Shown piece by piece: positions 24,956-34,998 of a stretch of 64,000 bases of DNA. The notes beneath the pieces are model-generated. The model did no database searches. It was not told the origin of the DNA and saw only the letters and a program-made list of their open reading frames with translations. A program made the position numbers and the translations under genes. The stretch lies in contig DXHU01000019.1 in NCBI GenBank assembly GCA_019113245.1, forward strand, positions 1 to 64,000. Direction: 5' to 3'. This DNA comes from Candidatus Ornithospirochaeta avicola. GTDB lineage: Bacteria > Spirochaetota > Spirochaetia > Sphaerochaetales > Sphaerochaetaceae. Within the stretch, counting starts at the first letter, position 1. Each line of letters starts with the position of its first letter.

Positions 24956-26236
24956 ATGGACGATTTGGAAAGAAGAGCACTTGAATACCACAGCAAGCCT
25001 GTTGCAGGCAAGACAGCGATAAAGACCACAAAGGAATGCAGAACGAGCGATGACCTTTCGCTTGCATACACCCCGGGAGTAGCAAAGCCCGTGCTTAAAA
25101 TAGAGCAGAATGAGGAGGATTCATACCTTTATACCAACAAAGGGAATCTTGTTGCCGTGATATCCAACGGAACAGCAATTTTAGGACTGGGAGACAGAGG
25201 AGCCCTGGCTTCAAAGCCGGTCATGGAGGGAAAGGCAGTTCTCTTCAAGCGCTTTGCCGACATCGATGTCTTTGATATCGAGATAAACGAGAAGGATCCG
25301 GATAATCTTATTGAGATAATATCATCCCTTGAGCCTACATTCGGGGGAATAAACCTTGAGGACATCAAGGGGCCTGAGTGCTTCAAAATAGAAAGAGAGC
25401 TTATAAAGAGGATGAATATTCCTGTGTTCCATGATGATCAGCACGGAACTGCGATAATAGCATCTGCAGGACTCATGAATGCATGTGAGATAGCATCAAA
25501 GAAGCTTTCTGAAATACGTGTTGTCGTAAGCGGGGCAGGGGCAGCCGGGATATCATGTGCCCGCATGTTCGTCTCCCTTGGTGTGAAGAAGGAGAACCTC
25601 ATAATGCTTGACAGCCGTGGAGTGATCAGCACAGAGCGGGAAGACCTGAGCGCAGAGAAGAGAGAGTTTGCTTCAAAGTGCAGAGCAAGGACACTCAAAG
25701 ATGCTGTAAAGGATGCAGATGTCTTCATGGGACTCAGCAAGCCGGATGTGCTTACTCCCGATATGCTTCTTTCGATGGCCGCATCTCCGATTGTCTTTGC
25801 AATGGCTAATCCTGATCCTGAAATAAGGTATGAAACTGCAGTTAAAACCAGAAGTGATGTGATAATGGCAACAGGAAGGAGCGATTATCCGAATCAGATA
25901 AACAATGTTCTGGGGTTCCCTTTCATCTTCCGCGGTGCACTGGACACTAGAAGCACAGCAATTACGGAGAACATGAAAAAGGCTGCGGCATTCGCACTGG
26001 CCCGCCTTGCAAAGGAAGATGTTCCTGAAGAGGTTGTGAAAGCATACGGAGGCTCTCATTTCTCATTTGGCAGGGATTATATCGTCCCAAAGCCATTTGA
26101 CCCGCGTGTAATTGAATATGAGGCTGTTTCTGTTGCGAAAGCCGCGATGGATGACGGGGTAGCCAGAAGGAAAATAGAGGATCTTGAGGAGTATAGGCTC
26201 TCTCTCAGAGAGAGGATGAGGAATGCCTTGTCATAA
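24956..26236 (+). CDS. Malic enzyme, NAD(P)-dependent
   Basis: A 426-residue malic enzyme of the short bacterial type, converting malate to pyruvate and CO2 with NAD(P)+. Motifs: [29 protein letters not shown] (catalytic Lys), FHDDQHGTA (metal ligands) and the Rossmann GAGAAGIS. Without the C-terminal phosphotransacetylase-like domain of MaeB. The ATG chosen follows AAAGGAG; an in-frame ATG 60 nt upstream lies before the likely promoter. It stands alone on the plus strand, divergent from the SAM hydrolase operon, and overlaps the convergent 26231 gene by 6 bp. Confidence 0.9.
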   Translation: MDDLERRALEYHSKPVAGKTAIKTTKECRTSDDLSLAYTPGVAKPVLKIEQNEEDSYLYTNKGNLVAVISNGTAILGLGDRGALASKPVMEGKAVLFKRFADIDVFDIEINEKDPDNLIEIISSLEPTFGGINLEDIKGPECFKIERELIKRMNIPVFHDDQHGTAIIASAGLMNACEIASKKLSEIRVVVSGAGAAGISCARMFVSLGVKKENLIMLDSRGVISTEREDLSAEKREFASKCRARTLKDAVKDADVFMGLSKPDVLTPDMLLSMAASPIVFAMANPDPEIRYETAVKTRSDVIMATGRSDYPNQINNVLGFPFIFRGALDTRSTAITENMKKAAAFALARLAKEDVPEEVVKAYGGSHFSFGRDYIVPKPFDPRVIEYEAVSVAKAAMDDGVARRKIEDLEEYRLSLRERMRNALS

Positions 26237-26803
26237 AAGGCCTTCAAGCTCCTTTTTCGCATTCTCCAAAGTAGAATTGTACTGTTTGTCCAGAGTCTCG
26301 AGGTTTTTCTTTATTATCTCGAGGCTTTCTTTGTCATCCTCAATGGAAAGGTGTATGCTTCGTCCTGTTTTTTCTCTTATCTCATCTTCTTTCTCTCGCA
26401 GCATGCCTTCAAGCTGGCCTTCAAGTTTCTCAACAAGGTCTTTCTTATGAACTGGATACTGCTTTAAAAAGGCTGTGATCTTTGAGATGAATTCAACTGC
26501 CTCTTTTGAAAATGAGATGGATGCAAGCTTTATAAGCCTCTCATAGCGGTCATCAGCAACTTCCATAGAAGGGAGGGACAGCGATGTGAGAATGTATGCT
26601 TTGCTGTATTTTCTGACGCTTTCTCTGTCCATGGAAGAAAGCTCTTCAAGCTTTTCATCATCAGCAGTATCTGCACTCATGTATGAGCCAATCTGCCTTC
26701 TTATTTTCTCTTCTTCTTCCTTTTTCTCAAATTCTTCTTTGTCGAATGTTATGTCTTTTGTCTTTTCAAGCGCTATTTCAAGCGCACTTCTTATCTTTCC
26801 CAT
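26231..26803 (-). CDS. Hypothetical, highly charged helical protein
   Basis: A 190-residue cytoplasmic protein I do not recognise. It is rich in Glu and Lys and predicted almost fully helical, with heptad-like stretches near residues 15-40 and 120-190 that suggest coiled coil. No signal peptide or membrane segment. It is monocistronic; the ATG has no ribosome site and lies 7 nt after TATATT (26816-26811), with a TTTTCA -35 at 17 bp, so the transcript is probably leaderless. Confidence 0.65.
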   Translation of the reverse strand: MGKIRSALEIALEKTKDITFDKEEFEKKEEEEKIRRQIGSYMSADTADDEKLEELSSMDRESVRKYSKAYILTSLSLPSMEVADDRYERLIKLASISFSKEAVEFISKITAFLKQYPVHKKDLVEKLEGQLEGMLREKEDEIREKTGRSIHLSIEDDKESLEIIKKNLETLDKQYNSTLENAKKELEGLL

Positions 26804-26840
26804 AAAAGGAAATATAACATCACAGCAGGCGAATGAAAAG

Positions 26841-27776
26841 CTATGGGAAAGAGAAAGAATACTTTCTTTCTATGCTGTTGTCCTCTGCCCTGTGCACCTC
26901 AATTTCGAAGATGGAATTCTTCTCATCAAGGGTGAAGACAGACCAGCATCCGCTACTGTTTGTCAAAATAGGATAGTTGTCCTCGACATTCGATGGGAAT
27001 ATGAAGTGAGCAACGCTTTCTGAGATTTCTATGACATCATCACCGCTATGGTGATGGCCTGAAAGGTATACAGAATTCCCGCATTTTTCAAGAATCCTCA
27101 AAATTCTTGCTTTCTCTTCTGTATCCTCAACGACCATGGCTCCCATGCTCTGGTCGCCTGCATTTGACAAAATGGGAATGTGAGATAGAAAGACAGAGTA
27201 CTGAGCATCATTGACGCTCACCGCCTTTTCAAGCTCGTCAAGCTGAGAAGAGGAGAAGAGCCTGTATGCAGAGTTCAATATATAGAAAGCCGTGTTGCTG
27301 ATTTTAAAGGCATAATAGAAGCTCTTGTTCTCCCTGTCTCCGGCTACCTCATTCAAATATGATTCTGTTTTCTCCCAGGAAAGAGAGTCTGTCTCATGAT
27401 TGCCAAGAACATAAAAAACAGGAAGATTACATATGTTCTTCTCTCTAAGAGTCCTGAAGAATGAAAGAAGCGCATCTCTTCCTGAGCTTTCAGAAAGAGA
27501 GCAGACGATATCTCCTAAAAGCACAATGGCATCAGCATCCTTCATCTCCTCCTTCATCTCTTCAAGGGACTCTTCATAATGCGTGATTCTGTCCTTCTTA
27601 GCATCTGCATGCACATCTGAGAGCACGAGGATTTTGATTCTTCCATCATTACTCCTGTCCTCGTAACTTTTTTTGATTATGAAAGCATCCTCTGGCACTA
27701 TTATCTTGTTTCCAATCAAATCAAGAGAGCAGGAGACCAGGAGCAAGAGGAGCAGGGACAGAATAATTTTTCTCAT
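26841..27776 (-). CDS. Lipoprotein metallophosphoesterase
   Basis: A 311-residue predicted lipoprotein. The N-terminal signal ends in a lipobox (LLLVSC, Cys16), so it should sit in the periplasm or on the envelope. The calcineurin-like metal-binding set is present in order: DVHAD, GDIV, GNHE, SHIP and SGHHH. Substrate unknown; such enzymes act on phosphomonoesters, phosphodiesters or nucleotides. Its start overlaps the stop of the preceding beta-barrel gene by 4 bp. Confidence 0.83.
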   Translation of the reverse strand: MRKIILSLLLLLLVSCSLDLIGNKIIVPEDAFIIKKSYEDRSNDGRIKILVLSDVHADAKKDRITHYEESLEEMKEEMKDADAIVLLGDIVCSLSESSGRDALLSFFRTLREKNICNLPVFYVLGNHETDSLSWEKTESYLNEVAGDRENKSFYYAFKISNTAFYILNSAYRLFSSSQLDELEKAVSVNDAQYSVFLSHIPILSNAGDQSMGAMVVEDTEEKARILRILEKCGNSVYLSGHHHSGDDVIEISESVAHFIFPSNVEDNYPILTNSSGCWSVFTLDEKNSIFEIEVHRAEDNSIERKYSFSFP

Positions 27777-28435
27777 ATGTCACCCCAAAGGTAGGAAAGA
27801 GAGACAGATGCGTAGATTTCCTTGACAACATTATTAGAGAACCAGTCGGAAACAGAGAAGAACGCATATGATGCTATCTTCCATCTGCCAAATGTAAAGG
27901 ATGCATCAAGACCCGCATGTGCTATTATCTGGAAGACTCTGCCGGCCTTCTCGCTTGTCGAGATGAATGCGCCTGCTGAGATAAAACTGAAGTCAAGTCC
28001 TGCCTCGGCTCTGAAATATGGAAGAAGCGAGACAGTTGTCGCGCCGCTCATGCCTTTCATAAAAAACTGAGAGGAGCCTAAGCCTATGTCTATGTCAGTG
28101 TAGAGGTGTTCAAGATAATCGAAATCAAATGAAAGGAGAAAATACTCTCCGCTTTCTGCTGCATCGTATTCTCCGTTCATCTTGAAATAGGAGCCAAGGG
28201 TGAAAGCAAAGATTTCATTTGCTCTGAATTCTTCTTCGATGTTGATTTCAAAACAGCTGTTTTTTTTCTGGCTGTAGAGGATGTCAAAGCCGGATGCGTT
28301 CATGTGAATGAAGAAAGAAGGGGAGAACTTCTCGCTGTATGAGAGCGCTACTCCTGCTCCTGCCTGGGATGAGAAGAGAAGAGGAGAAGAGACAGCTAAT
28401 GTGAGAATTAGAAGAAACAATCTTCTTGCTTTCAT
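27773..28435 (-). CDS. Putative outer-membrane or periplasmic beta protein
   Basis: A 220-residue exported protein with a signal peptide (ARRLFLLILTLAVSSPLLFS). The mature part alternates polar and aromatic residues, as in small beta-barrels, and ends in LSYLWGDI. The start is the ATG after AAAGGAG; the frame continues upstream past a likely promoter (TTACAT, 16 bp, TAAGAT on the minus strand) and those codons are not expected to be used. It is translationally coupled to the metallophosphoesterase. No family recognised. Confidence 0.55.
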   Translation of the reverse strand: MKARRLFLLILTLAVSSPLLFSSQAGAGVALSYSEKFSPSFFIHMNASGFDILYSQKKNSCFEINIEEEFRANEIFAFTLGSYFKMNGEYDAAESGEYFLLSFDFDYLEHLYTDIDIGLGSSQFFMKGMSGATTVSLLPYFRAEAGLDFSFISAGAFISTSEKAGRVFQIIAHAGLDASFTFGRWKIASYAFFSVSDWFSNNVVKEIYASVSLSYLWGDI

Positions 28436-28470
28436 TGAGAAAAGAACTCCTTTGATGTATCTTACACTTG

Positions 28471-29103
28471 ATGAGCCAAGATGTAATCTTTTTTTTCGAT
28501 ATTTTTGGAACAATCATATTCGCCATAACAGGCGCTGTCAAAGGAATAAGGAACCGTTTGGACCTCCTGGGGGTTCTGTTTTTCTCTGTGACTGTAGGAT
28601 GCGGTGGAGGAATGCTGAGAGATGTCTTAATCGGAAGCACTCCTGTAGCAGCTTTCAACAACAGCGCATATTTCATCGTATGCATAATATCAGGACTAAT
28701 CTGTTTTCTTCTTTCTCCGCACACGATAGGATCCTGGCCGATAATAATATATCTTGACGCGCTGGGGCTAGGAGTCTTTACAGCTATCGGGGTTGCCAAG
28801 GCGGCCAGTCTTGGAGTGGGCCCAGTTGGAATGGTCATGAGCGGCATGTTCACAGCAGTCGGAGGAGGAATGCTCCGTGATGTGTTCAGCAAGGAGATTC
28901 CCATGGTGTTCACTTCAGATTTCTATGCCACTGCAACAATAGCTGGATCCATCATATACGTGCTTTTGTATTACTACGCTCCCATTTCTGCGAATATGAT
29001 GCTGTTCATAACAGCAATATTCACATTCACAATGAGAATCATGGGATATGAACTGCGGCTGAAGCTTCCAGTTGCGAAAATGAAGGGGGAGAAGAAAAAA
29101 TGA
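28471..29103 (+). CDS. TRIC/UPF0126 membrane protein (YicG-like)
   Basis: About 210 residues, seven predicted membrane helices in two repeats. Each repeat ends in the family motif: GGGMLRDVLIG near residue 50 and GGGMLRDVFSK near 135. Related bacterial proteins are trimeric cation channels or glycine transporters; the substrate here is not known. It starts an operon with the AlaX-type gene (4-bp overlap) and a VTT-domain protein. The ATG has no ribosome site and follows a TATCTT box by about 7 nt. Confidence 0.85.
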   Translation: MSQDVIFFFDIFGTIIFAITGAVKGIRNRLDLLGVLFFSVTVGCGGGMLRDVLIGSTPVAAFNNSAYFIVCIISGLICFLLSPHTIGSWPIIIYLDALGLGVFTAIGVAKAASLGVGPVGMVMSGMFTAVGGGMLRDVFSKEIPMVFTSDFYATATIAGSIIYVLLYYYAPISANMMLFITAIFTFTMRIMGYELRLKLPVAKMKGEKKK

Positions 29104-30200
29104 AAGAGGAGAAGCTGTATTACAGTGCTCCGTATCTAAGAAGCACAGAAGCTGAGATTGTAAAAATAGATGGCAATCATGTGTTCTTTGACAAGACAGT
29201 CTTCTATCCTGAGGGAGGGGGACAGCGCGGAGATTCGGGCACATTTGATGGTCTTAGGATAACAGACACAGTAAAGATTGACGGGTGCTCTGCGCATGTA
29301 TTTTCAGATACATCATCCCTTTATGTCGGGAAAAAGGGCTGCCTCTCACTTGACTGGGAGATCAGATACAGGGCAATGCAGATGCACTCAGCGCAGCATC
29401 TTATATCATCAGTGCTTTATAATGCTTTTGGCATCAGGACTCTTGCGGTTCATCTTTCTGACGGCTTTGTGACAATCGAGACAGACAGAGAGATTATCAG
29501 CGAGGATGAAATAGAAAAAGTAGAGGATGAATGTGCTTCCATAATCCGTGAAGGAAGAAAAATCTTCAGAAAAGAGATGAGCCGAGAGGAAGCATCAGCA
29601 TATCCGATTAGGAGATCCATAAAGGTGGACGGGGATGATATATCCCTTGTTTTCATAGATGGTGTGGATGTTGTCCCGTGCGGTGGGGTGCATGTAGCAT
29701 CTACTTGTGAAATCAAGGAAATCAGCTATGACAAAAGCGAGATTATAAGAAATCATGTGCGCCTTTACTTTTTCGTCTCTGAAAAAGCTGTATCAATGCG
29801 CCGAGTTGAGCACTCTGTGATAAAGAGCCTTTGCTCAATACTTTCATCGCCGCTGGAGAAGCTCGTTTGTGAAAGCGAGAGAAGAAGGGACGAGGCGGAA
29901 GCGATGAAGAAAACAATAAAGAGTCTTGAAAGCAGACTTGCCCTTTCTGCTCTTGAAAGCAATAAGGGAAAGAAGATTGTTTACACAGCTCTTGACCTTG
30001 ACTGTTTTATTAATCATCTTGAGAAGAGTAATGATGAGTTTTTCATCATAAACGGTGAAAGATTCATCTATAAGGGAAGAGATGAAGTTTTTTTGACTCT
30101 GAAAAGCAGAGGAGTCCTCAAAGGCGGAGGGAGAAACGGCTTTTATCAGGGAAAGGTAATCAATCTGAAAGAGCTTTCTTCCCTGGAAAAAGATTTATGA
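29100..30200 (+). CDS. Alanyl-tRNA editing protein (AlaX-like)
   Basis: A 366-residue stand-alone relative of the AlaRS editing domain, expected to hydrolyse mischarged Ser- or Gly-tRNA(Ala). N-terminal beta-barrel with FYPEGGGQRGD; zinc site HSAQH at about residues 96-100 and CGGVH at about 193-197. A coiled-coil linker (240-290) leads to a C-terminal DHHA1-like part with KGGGRNGFYQG. This is the long AlaX form. It is translated from a GGGGGAG ribosome site inside the YicG-like gene, overlapping its stop. Confidence 0.85.
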   Translation: MKEEKLYYSAPYLRSTEAEIVKIDGNHVFFDKTVFYPEGGGQRGDSGTFDGLRITDTVKIDGCSAHVFSDTSSLYVGKKGCLSLDWEIRYRAMQMHSAQHLISSVLYNAFGIRTLAVHLSDGFVTIETDREIISEDEIEKVEDECASIIREGRKIFRKEMSREEASAYPIRRSIKVDGDDISLVFIDGVDVVPCGGVHVASTCEIKEISYDKSEIIRNHVRLYFFVSEKAVSMRRVEHSVIKSLCSILSSPLEKLVCESERRRDEAEAMKKTIKSLESRLALSALESNKGKKIVYTALDLDCFINHLEKSNDEFFIINGERFIYKGRDEVFLTLKSRGVLKGGGRNGFYQGKVINLKELSSLEKDL

Positions 30201-30769
30201 GTAGTGATACAAAACGAAAACCGATGAGCAGGCGCCGCCTCGCTATCTATATAATACTGGGATGCATTCCCCTTGTTCTTGCTTTTTTCCTCTTCCGCGG
30301 GGCGATGAGCTACATAGGCGAGAAGACATTTCAGCATTACATTTCAATCTTCAATGATCATTTTGGAATATTCGCACTTGCATTTTATATCTGGATAACA
30401 GACACATTCATCCTGCCTCTTTCTCCGATGTTCGCATTCCCGATGCTTGTGCAGTACGGACCGTTTAAGGCAATCCTTGCATCCAGTGCAGCAAGCGCAC
30501 TGGGAGGAATAAGCGCGTATTATATCGGCCGTCTTCTTGTAAAGATTCCTCTTGTAAATCGATCAGCGCTGACAGCACATGAGAAATGGGGCGCTACAAT
30601 AGATAAATATGGGGTGGGCTTTGTTCTCATCGCATCAATATTCCCGCTGCCTTTTTCTGCAATATGCATGGCGGCAGGTGTTATGAAGCTCTCATCGCAC
30701 CAGGTTGCGCTTGTCAGCCTGACACGTGTTGTGAGAATGGCAATCTATTATTTTATCTTCGCTTCCTGA
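30197..30769 (+). CDS. VTT/DedA-family small membrane protein (YqaA-like)
   Basis: A 190-residue membrane protein with four to five predicted helices. The VTT-type signature region (WITDTFILPLSPMFAF and ASSAASALGGISAYYIGR) is clear. DedA-family proteins are linked to lipid flipping and membrane homeostasis; the role of this short type is unknown. The ATG overlaps the AlaX stop by 4 bp. Its 3' end overlaps the convergent purB gene by 22 bp. Confidence 0.75.
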   Translation: MSSDTKRKPMSRRRLAIYIILGCIPLVLAFFLFRGAMSYIGEKTFQHYISIFNDHFGIFALAFYIWITDTFILPLSPMFAFPMLVQYGPFKAILASSAASALGGISAYYIGRLLVKIPLVNRSALTAHEKWGATIDKYGVGFVLIASIFPLPFSAICMAAGVMKLSSHQVALVSLTRVVRMAIYYFIFAS

Positions 30770-32130
30770 CAGATCATCTCTGTGCGTCTTGAAGCATCAC
30801 CTGTGTAACGCGATGCATCAAGTGCTTCAAGGATTTCCTCTTCTTTCATGTACTTTTTGATCTCAGCATTCTCCGCAAGACGGCTCTTGAGGTCATTTTC
30901 CTTTCCTTTTGCGATGCTGTCCCATGCCTTGAGGGACTCTTCTCTGATTATCTCATGCATCTTCTGGCGGTCAGCACCTTTTTTCCCCAGTCTCATCAGC
31001 AGCCGCTCTGTCGCGCTGAATATTCCATAATTTTTCAAAAGGCGGTTTATCGCCTCTTCATGGATGTTCATGCCTCTGACAATCTTTATTTCGGTTGCAA
31101 TCATCTCATCGAGTGCAATAAAAGCCTCAGGAATATATATTCTCCTGTTTGCACTGTCGTCAAGCGAGCGCTCGAGTATCGTGCTAGTGGCATTGTTCCA
31201 TGCAGTTGAATAAGAAGAGGATACTATGCGGGCAAGGCTGTCTATCTTCTCGCTGTTTATTGGATTTCTCTTAAACGGCATTGCAGAAGAGCCAACCTGC
31301 TTTTTCCCAAAAGGTTCTGAGAACTCACCGATTACCGGGGATTGGAGTATCCTGAAATCCTGAGAGAACTTGTAGAGAGTTGCACTTATGTTTGAAAGCA
31401 CTTCTGTCATCCTCAGATCCTGTTTTCTGGTGTAGATCTGCGTAGAGCATGTGAATGTTTTCAGTCCAAGCTCATCAAATGCTTTTTTCTCAAATTCCAC
31501 AGCGCTTTCTCCAAGCAGCTCCACATACGATGCAGCTGTTCCCACCGCACCTTTGAATCCCTTTGCCCTGATTGTGTTTGAAAAATGAACAAGCTCATCA
31601 TAGTCGTCAGCAAGGTCCTGGAGTGTCTGGGCAAGACGGTAGCCGACTGTTGTTATCTCGGCAGGCTGGATATGGGTGAATGCCATTGTGGGCATGTCCT
31701 TATATTCCATGGCCCTGTTTGCAAGCTCTTCTATAAGGGCTGAAAGCTTTTTTCTTATTATCTCAAGGGCTTCTTTGTATCTTATAATGTCCGCATTGTC
31801 CAGCGCGTCCATGCTGGTTGCTCCAAGGTGTATTATCCCGCCAGCCTTAGGACACTGCTCAGCATACGTCCTTATTTCTGCCATGAGATCATGATGAATC
31901 TCGTTTTCTATCTCGCTTGCTCTCTTGATATCGACATCGTCCTTGTGCTCAATAAGCTCATCAAGTTGCTCTTTGCTTACAAGGCCATATTCGCTTTCAG
32001 CTTTTGCAAGGGCAATCCAGATTCTCCTGAGCAGTTTTCTCTTGTTCTCTTCAGAAAAAACCTTCTTCATCTCCTCTGATCCGTATCTCCATGTAAGCGG
32101 GCTGATAAAAGTATCGTGATCGTACATCAT
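30748..32130 (-). CDS. purB: Adenylosuccinate lyase
   Basis: A 460-residue fumarase/aspartase-superfamily enzyme that makes AMP from adenylosuccinate and acts in de novo purine synthesis. The superfamily signature GSSAMPFKRNPINSEK, the catalytic His region (MAFTHIQPAEITTVG) and GATSMDALDNADI are all present. The second of two adjacent ATGs is better spaced from the AGGAGG ribosome site. Its start overlaps the stop of lacZ by 4 bp; it is the last gene of the hpt-purA-lacZ-purB operon. Confidence 0.93.
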   Translation of the reverse strand: MMYDHDTFISPLTWRYGSEEMKKVFSEENKRKLLRRIWIALAKAESEYGLVSKEQLDELIEHKDDVDIKRASEIENEIHHDLMAEIRTYAEQCPKAGGIIHLGATSMDALDNADIIRYKEALEIIRKKLSALIEELANRAMEYKDMPTMAFTHIQPAEITTVGYRLAQTLQDLADDYDELVHFSNTIRAKGFKGAVGTAASYVELLGESAVEFEKKAFDELGLKTFTCSTQIYTRKQDLRMTEVLSNISATLYKFSQDFRILQSPVIGEFSEPFGKKQVGSSAMPFKRNPINSEKIDSLARIVSSSYSTAWNNATSTILERSLDDSANRRIYIPEAFIALDEMIATEIKIVRGMNIHEEAINRLLKNYGIFSATERLLMRLGKKGADRQKMHEIIREESLKAWDSIAKGKENDLKSRLAENAEIKKYMKEEEILEALDASRYTGDASRRTEMICQEAKIK

Positions 32131-34997
32131 TCCTCCTGGTAGATATAGAAAGTGAAGCTTTCGCCTTCCTTGATTTTGTACATGTCCTTTTCAAGCGGCC
32201 AGCTGAGCCATGAATCATCGCCGCCGACTCCTGAAGTGTCTTTTGCAAGAGTGAGGACTACCTTGTTCTTCACGCCAAGCTCATGCATGTGATAAGCACT
32301 CTCTATTTCTTCTTCTGTGTATGGAAGAAGCGAAAAGGCCATGTCGTTTTCAGCCTCGAAAACAAGGCCTGAGAGGTTTATCCTCTTTGTCTTCATTCTC
32401 CAGCCTGAGCTCTGCGGCACATGATAGCTTTCCATTGCATCAAAAGCATCTATGTCCCAGAGAGAGAAGAGAGATCCTTCTTTCCTGTCTCTCTCATTTG
32501 CCTCTGGCCCGAGTCCAAGATATTTCCCCTTCCTGAAGGATTCATCAAGGATGAAAGTCATTCCAAAGAGAGGGACATAGCGCTCAGGACCATTATATGT
32601 CAGAGTGCATTTGATGAAAGACTCTTTGAATTCATAGTGCGCGTTTATATTTTTACGGCTGATTGGCATTATATGGCATGAGTCAACATCAGAAAGAGTG
32701 AGTATGGCATTATTGTTCTCATATCTTGCTCTCTTTCCTTCTGCAAGAAGAGGCGCAAACTCGAATGAGAGACTGCTTCCCTTGTCGTTATCGACAGGTG
32801 CGCGATAGAGAGAAAAATACGGGATGTATTTGAGCGCTTCTCTTCCTTTTGCTCTTATTGAGATTATCTGGCCTTTTGTGCGGTCAAACAGGGCATTGTA
32901 GTTCTTGCCTTCAAAGCCGTAATTCACATCTCCTGATATTGCGGCAGCATTCTCAGACACAAGATTCGTTTTCGCAATATGATAATATTCCCCATGAGCG
33001 ACAATGTGCCCTTTTCCTGCCCATGAAGTGTCTTCTTTCAGCTTTATCAGAAGACGGATTGAGTAAGAAACATCTTCTTTTCCCTTATACGGATTTGGAA
33101 AAACTGTTTTCTCTGAGGGTGCAAGAGCAAGATTAATCTTCTCTCCTTTTATTTTCCTGCCTTCTTCAAGATATTCAAGCTCACATTCGAACTCAGAGAG
33201 GCTGGTAAAGAGATAGCGGTTTATCACTTCTATTTTCTCTTCATCTATGTTTATCTCTGCATTCTGATAGGCATACTTGACTTCCCTCATCTTTGCTGTC
33301 TCTTTCCTGTCTGCATAGACGATGCCGTTGGCACAGAATGTGAAATCTGAGGGCCTGTCATAGTAGTCTCCGCCATAGAGCTTCTTTCCTTCCTCATTGA
33401 GGCTCTGGTCAATGAAATCCCAGATAAAGCCTCCCTGATAGGATGAATCGCTTCTCTCAAGGCGGATATATTCCATCAGTCCTCCGTTGCTGTTTCCCAT
33501 CGAGTGGGAATACTCGCACATGATGAAGGGCTTGCTCCTGTCTTTCTCAAGGAATGCCTTTATTCCGCTTACCCTTGTGTACATCTGGCTCTCAACATCG
33601 CTTGTCCCGTTATATCTTCTGTCGTGGAATATTCCCTCATAATGCACAGGAAGAGGGGAGACTGAGTGATAATAATCATGAGCGCTCTGAAGGGTTTTTC
33701 CTCCGAAAGACTCGTTTCCAATGGACCACATTATAATGCTCACATGATTTTTGAATGCCTCATAGTTGGCTTTCTGTCTGTCAAGGACCGCTTCATAAAA
33801 TAGAGGGTTATCATCCGGCAGCGTATTCTTGTCAGGAGCTACCTTTCCCATTTTCTGCCATGTTCCATGAGTTTCCAAATTCGCCTCGGCAATCAGATAG
33901 ATTCCATACTCATCACAAAGATCATAGAGTTCTTTTCTGTTCGGATAATGGCTTGTACGAAGAGCGTTTATATTGTTCCTCTTCATTATGAGGATATCTT
34001 TTTTCATGTCCTCGTATGTGATTGCTCTTCCTGTCTTTTCATTCCATTCATGCCTGTTGACTCCATGGAACACGATTCTCTTTCCGTTTAATTTAAGGAT
34101 TCCGTTTTCTATCTTCACATCTTTGAAGCCGGCTTTTAGCTCAACGCTCTCGATTGCTTTTCCATCACAAGACAAAGCAGACACTTTAAGAGCGTAAAGA
34201 ACTGGATTTTCTGCGGACCAGAGCAGGGGATTCTCAATAGAAATTTCTGCACATTTTTCCCCCTCGGCAGATATTTCCCCGCATTCAAGTCTTACACGCT
34301 CAGCTTTTGTCTTTACAGAGACTTTCAAAGTGCCTTTTCTGTATCCATCTTCAAGATTGGTCTCGACTTTCACATCTTCAATGTATCCATCTGGATGCAG
34401 GACTATCTCAGAAGGGCGGAATATGCCTGAGAGCCTCCAGAAATCCTGATCTTCAAGCCAGGATGCGCTTGTGTTTTTAAAGACAAGGACAGCAATCCTG
34501 TTCACGCCTTCTTTAAGCTGTGATGATATATCAAAATGATGGGCAGAGAATGTGTCCTCGCTGTAGCCGGAGAACACTCCGTTGACATAGAGGCTGTATG
34601 CCTTTTCAACACCATAGAATGTTATGATTGCGTTTTCTGCAGTCTTAATACTGATGTCCTTGAAATAAGCTGCAACAGGACAGACGCTGCTTACTTCCGG
34701 AGGGGTGAGGCTTTCTTTGCCGTCCCATGGATACTGCGTGTTGACATATTGCATCTGCCCGTATCCGTTGAGCTCAAGGACAGAGGGAGTCTCTATTTCA
34801 GGAAGAGCAGATACATCATAGTCATTTTCCAGACAGCTTTCATCAAAGGCGCTGATACTTTCAAAATATCTGATCTTCCATTTGCCATCCAGGCTTATAT
34901 GCTCTGTTCTTTCTCCATAAGCATCAAACAGGGCACTGTGCGGTGCCCTGCTGACTGAAAAGATTTCAGGATTCTTTATATAGCTTTCTTCTCTCAT
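32127..34997 (-). CDS. lacZ: Beta-galactosidase, GH2 (LacZ-type)
   Basis: A 956-residue five-domain GH2 enzyme hydrolysing terminal beta-galactosides. No signal peptide, so cytoplasmic. The barrel carries GVNRHEWNEKTGR, NALRTSHYPN, acid/base Glu in WSIGNES and nucleophile Glu in MCEYSHSMGNSNG; the C-terminal beta domain with YGPERYVPLFG is complete. Length is slightly below E. coli LacZ (1024). Remarkably it sits between purA (1 nt before) and purB (4-bp overlap), so it is translated from the purine operon mRNA. No lac repressor or permease gene adjoins it. Confidence 0.93.
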   Translation of the reverse strand: MREESYIKNPEIFSVSRAPHSALFDAYGERTEHISLDGKWKIRYFESISAFDESCLENDYDVSALPEIETPSVLELNGYGQMQYVNTQYPWDGKESLTPPEVSSVCPVAAYFKDISIKTAENAIITFYGVEKAYSLYVNGVFSGYSEDTFSAHHFDISSQLKEGVNRIAVLVFKNTSASWLEDQDFWRLSGIFRPSEIVLHPDGYIEDVKVETNLEDGYRKGTLKVSVKTKAERVRLECGEISAEGEKCAEISIENPLLWSAENPVLYALKVSALSCDGKAIESVELKAGFKDVKIENGILKLNGKRIVFHGVNRHEWNEKTGRAITYEDMKKDILIMKRNNINALRTSHYPNRKELYDLCDEYGIYLIAEANLETHGTWQKMGKVAPDKNTLPDDNPLFYEAVLDRQKANYEAFKNHVSIIMWSIGNESFGGKTLQSAHDYYHSVSPLPVHYEGIFHDRRYNGTSDVESQMYTRVSGIKAFLEKDRSKPFIMCEYSHSMGNSNGGLMEYIRLERSDSSYQGGFIWDFIDQSLNEEGKKLYGGDYYDRPSDFTFCANGIVYADRKETAKMREVKYAYQNAEINIDEEKIEVINRYLFTSLSEFECELEYLEEGRKIKGEKINLALAPSEKTVFPNPYKGKEDVSYSIRLLIKLKEDTSWAGKGHIVAHGEYYHIAKTNLVSENAAAISGDVNYGFEGKNYNALFDRTKGQIISIRAKGREALKYIPYFSLYRAPVDNDKGSSLSFEFAPLLAEGKRARYENNNAILTLSDVDSCHIMPISRKNINAHYEFKESFIKCTLTYNGPERYVPLFGMTFILDESFRKGKYLGLGPEANERDRKEGSLFSLWDIDAFDAMESYHVPQSSGWRMKTKRINLSGLVFEAENDMAFSLLPYTEEEIESAYHMHELGVKNKVVLTLAKDTSGVGGDDSWLSWPLEKDMYKIKEGESFTFYIYQEE

Positions 34998-34998
34998 G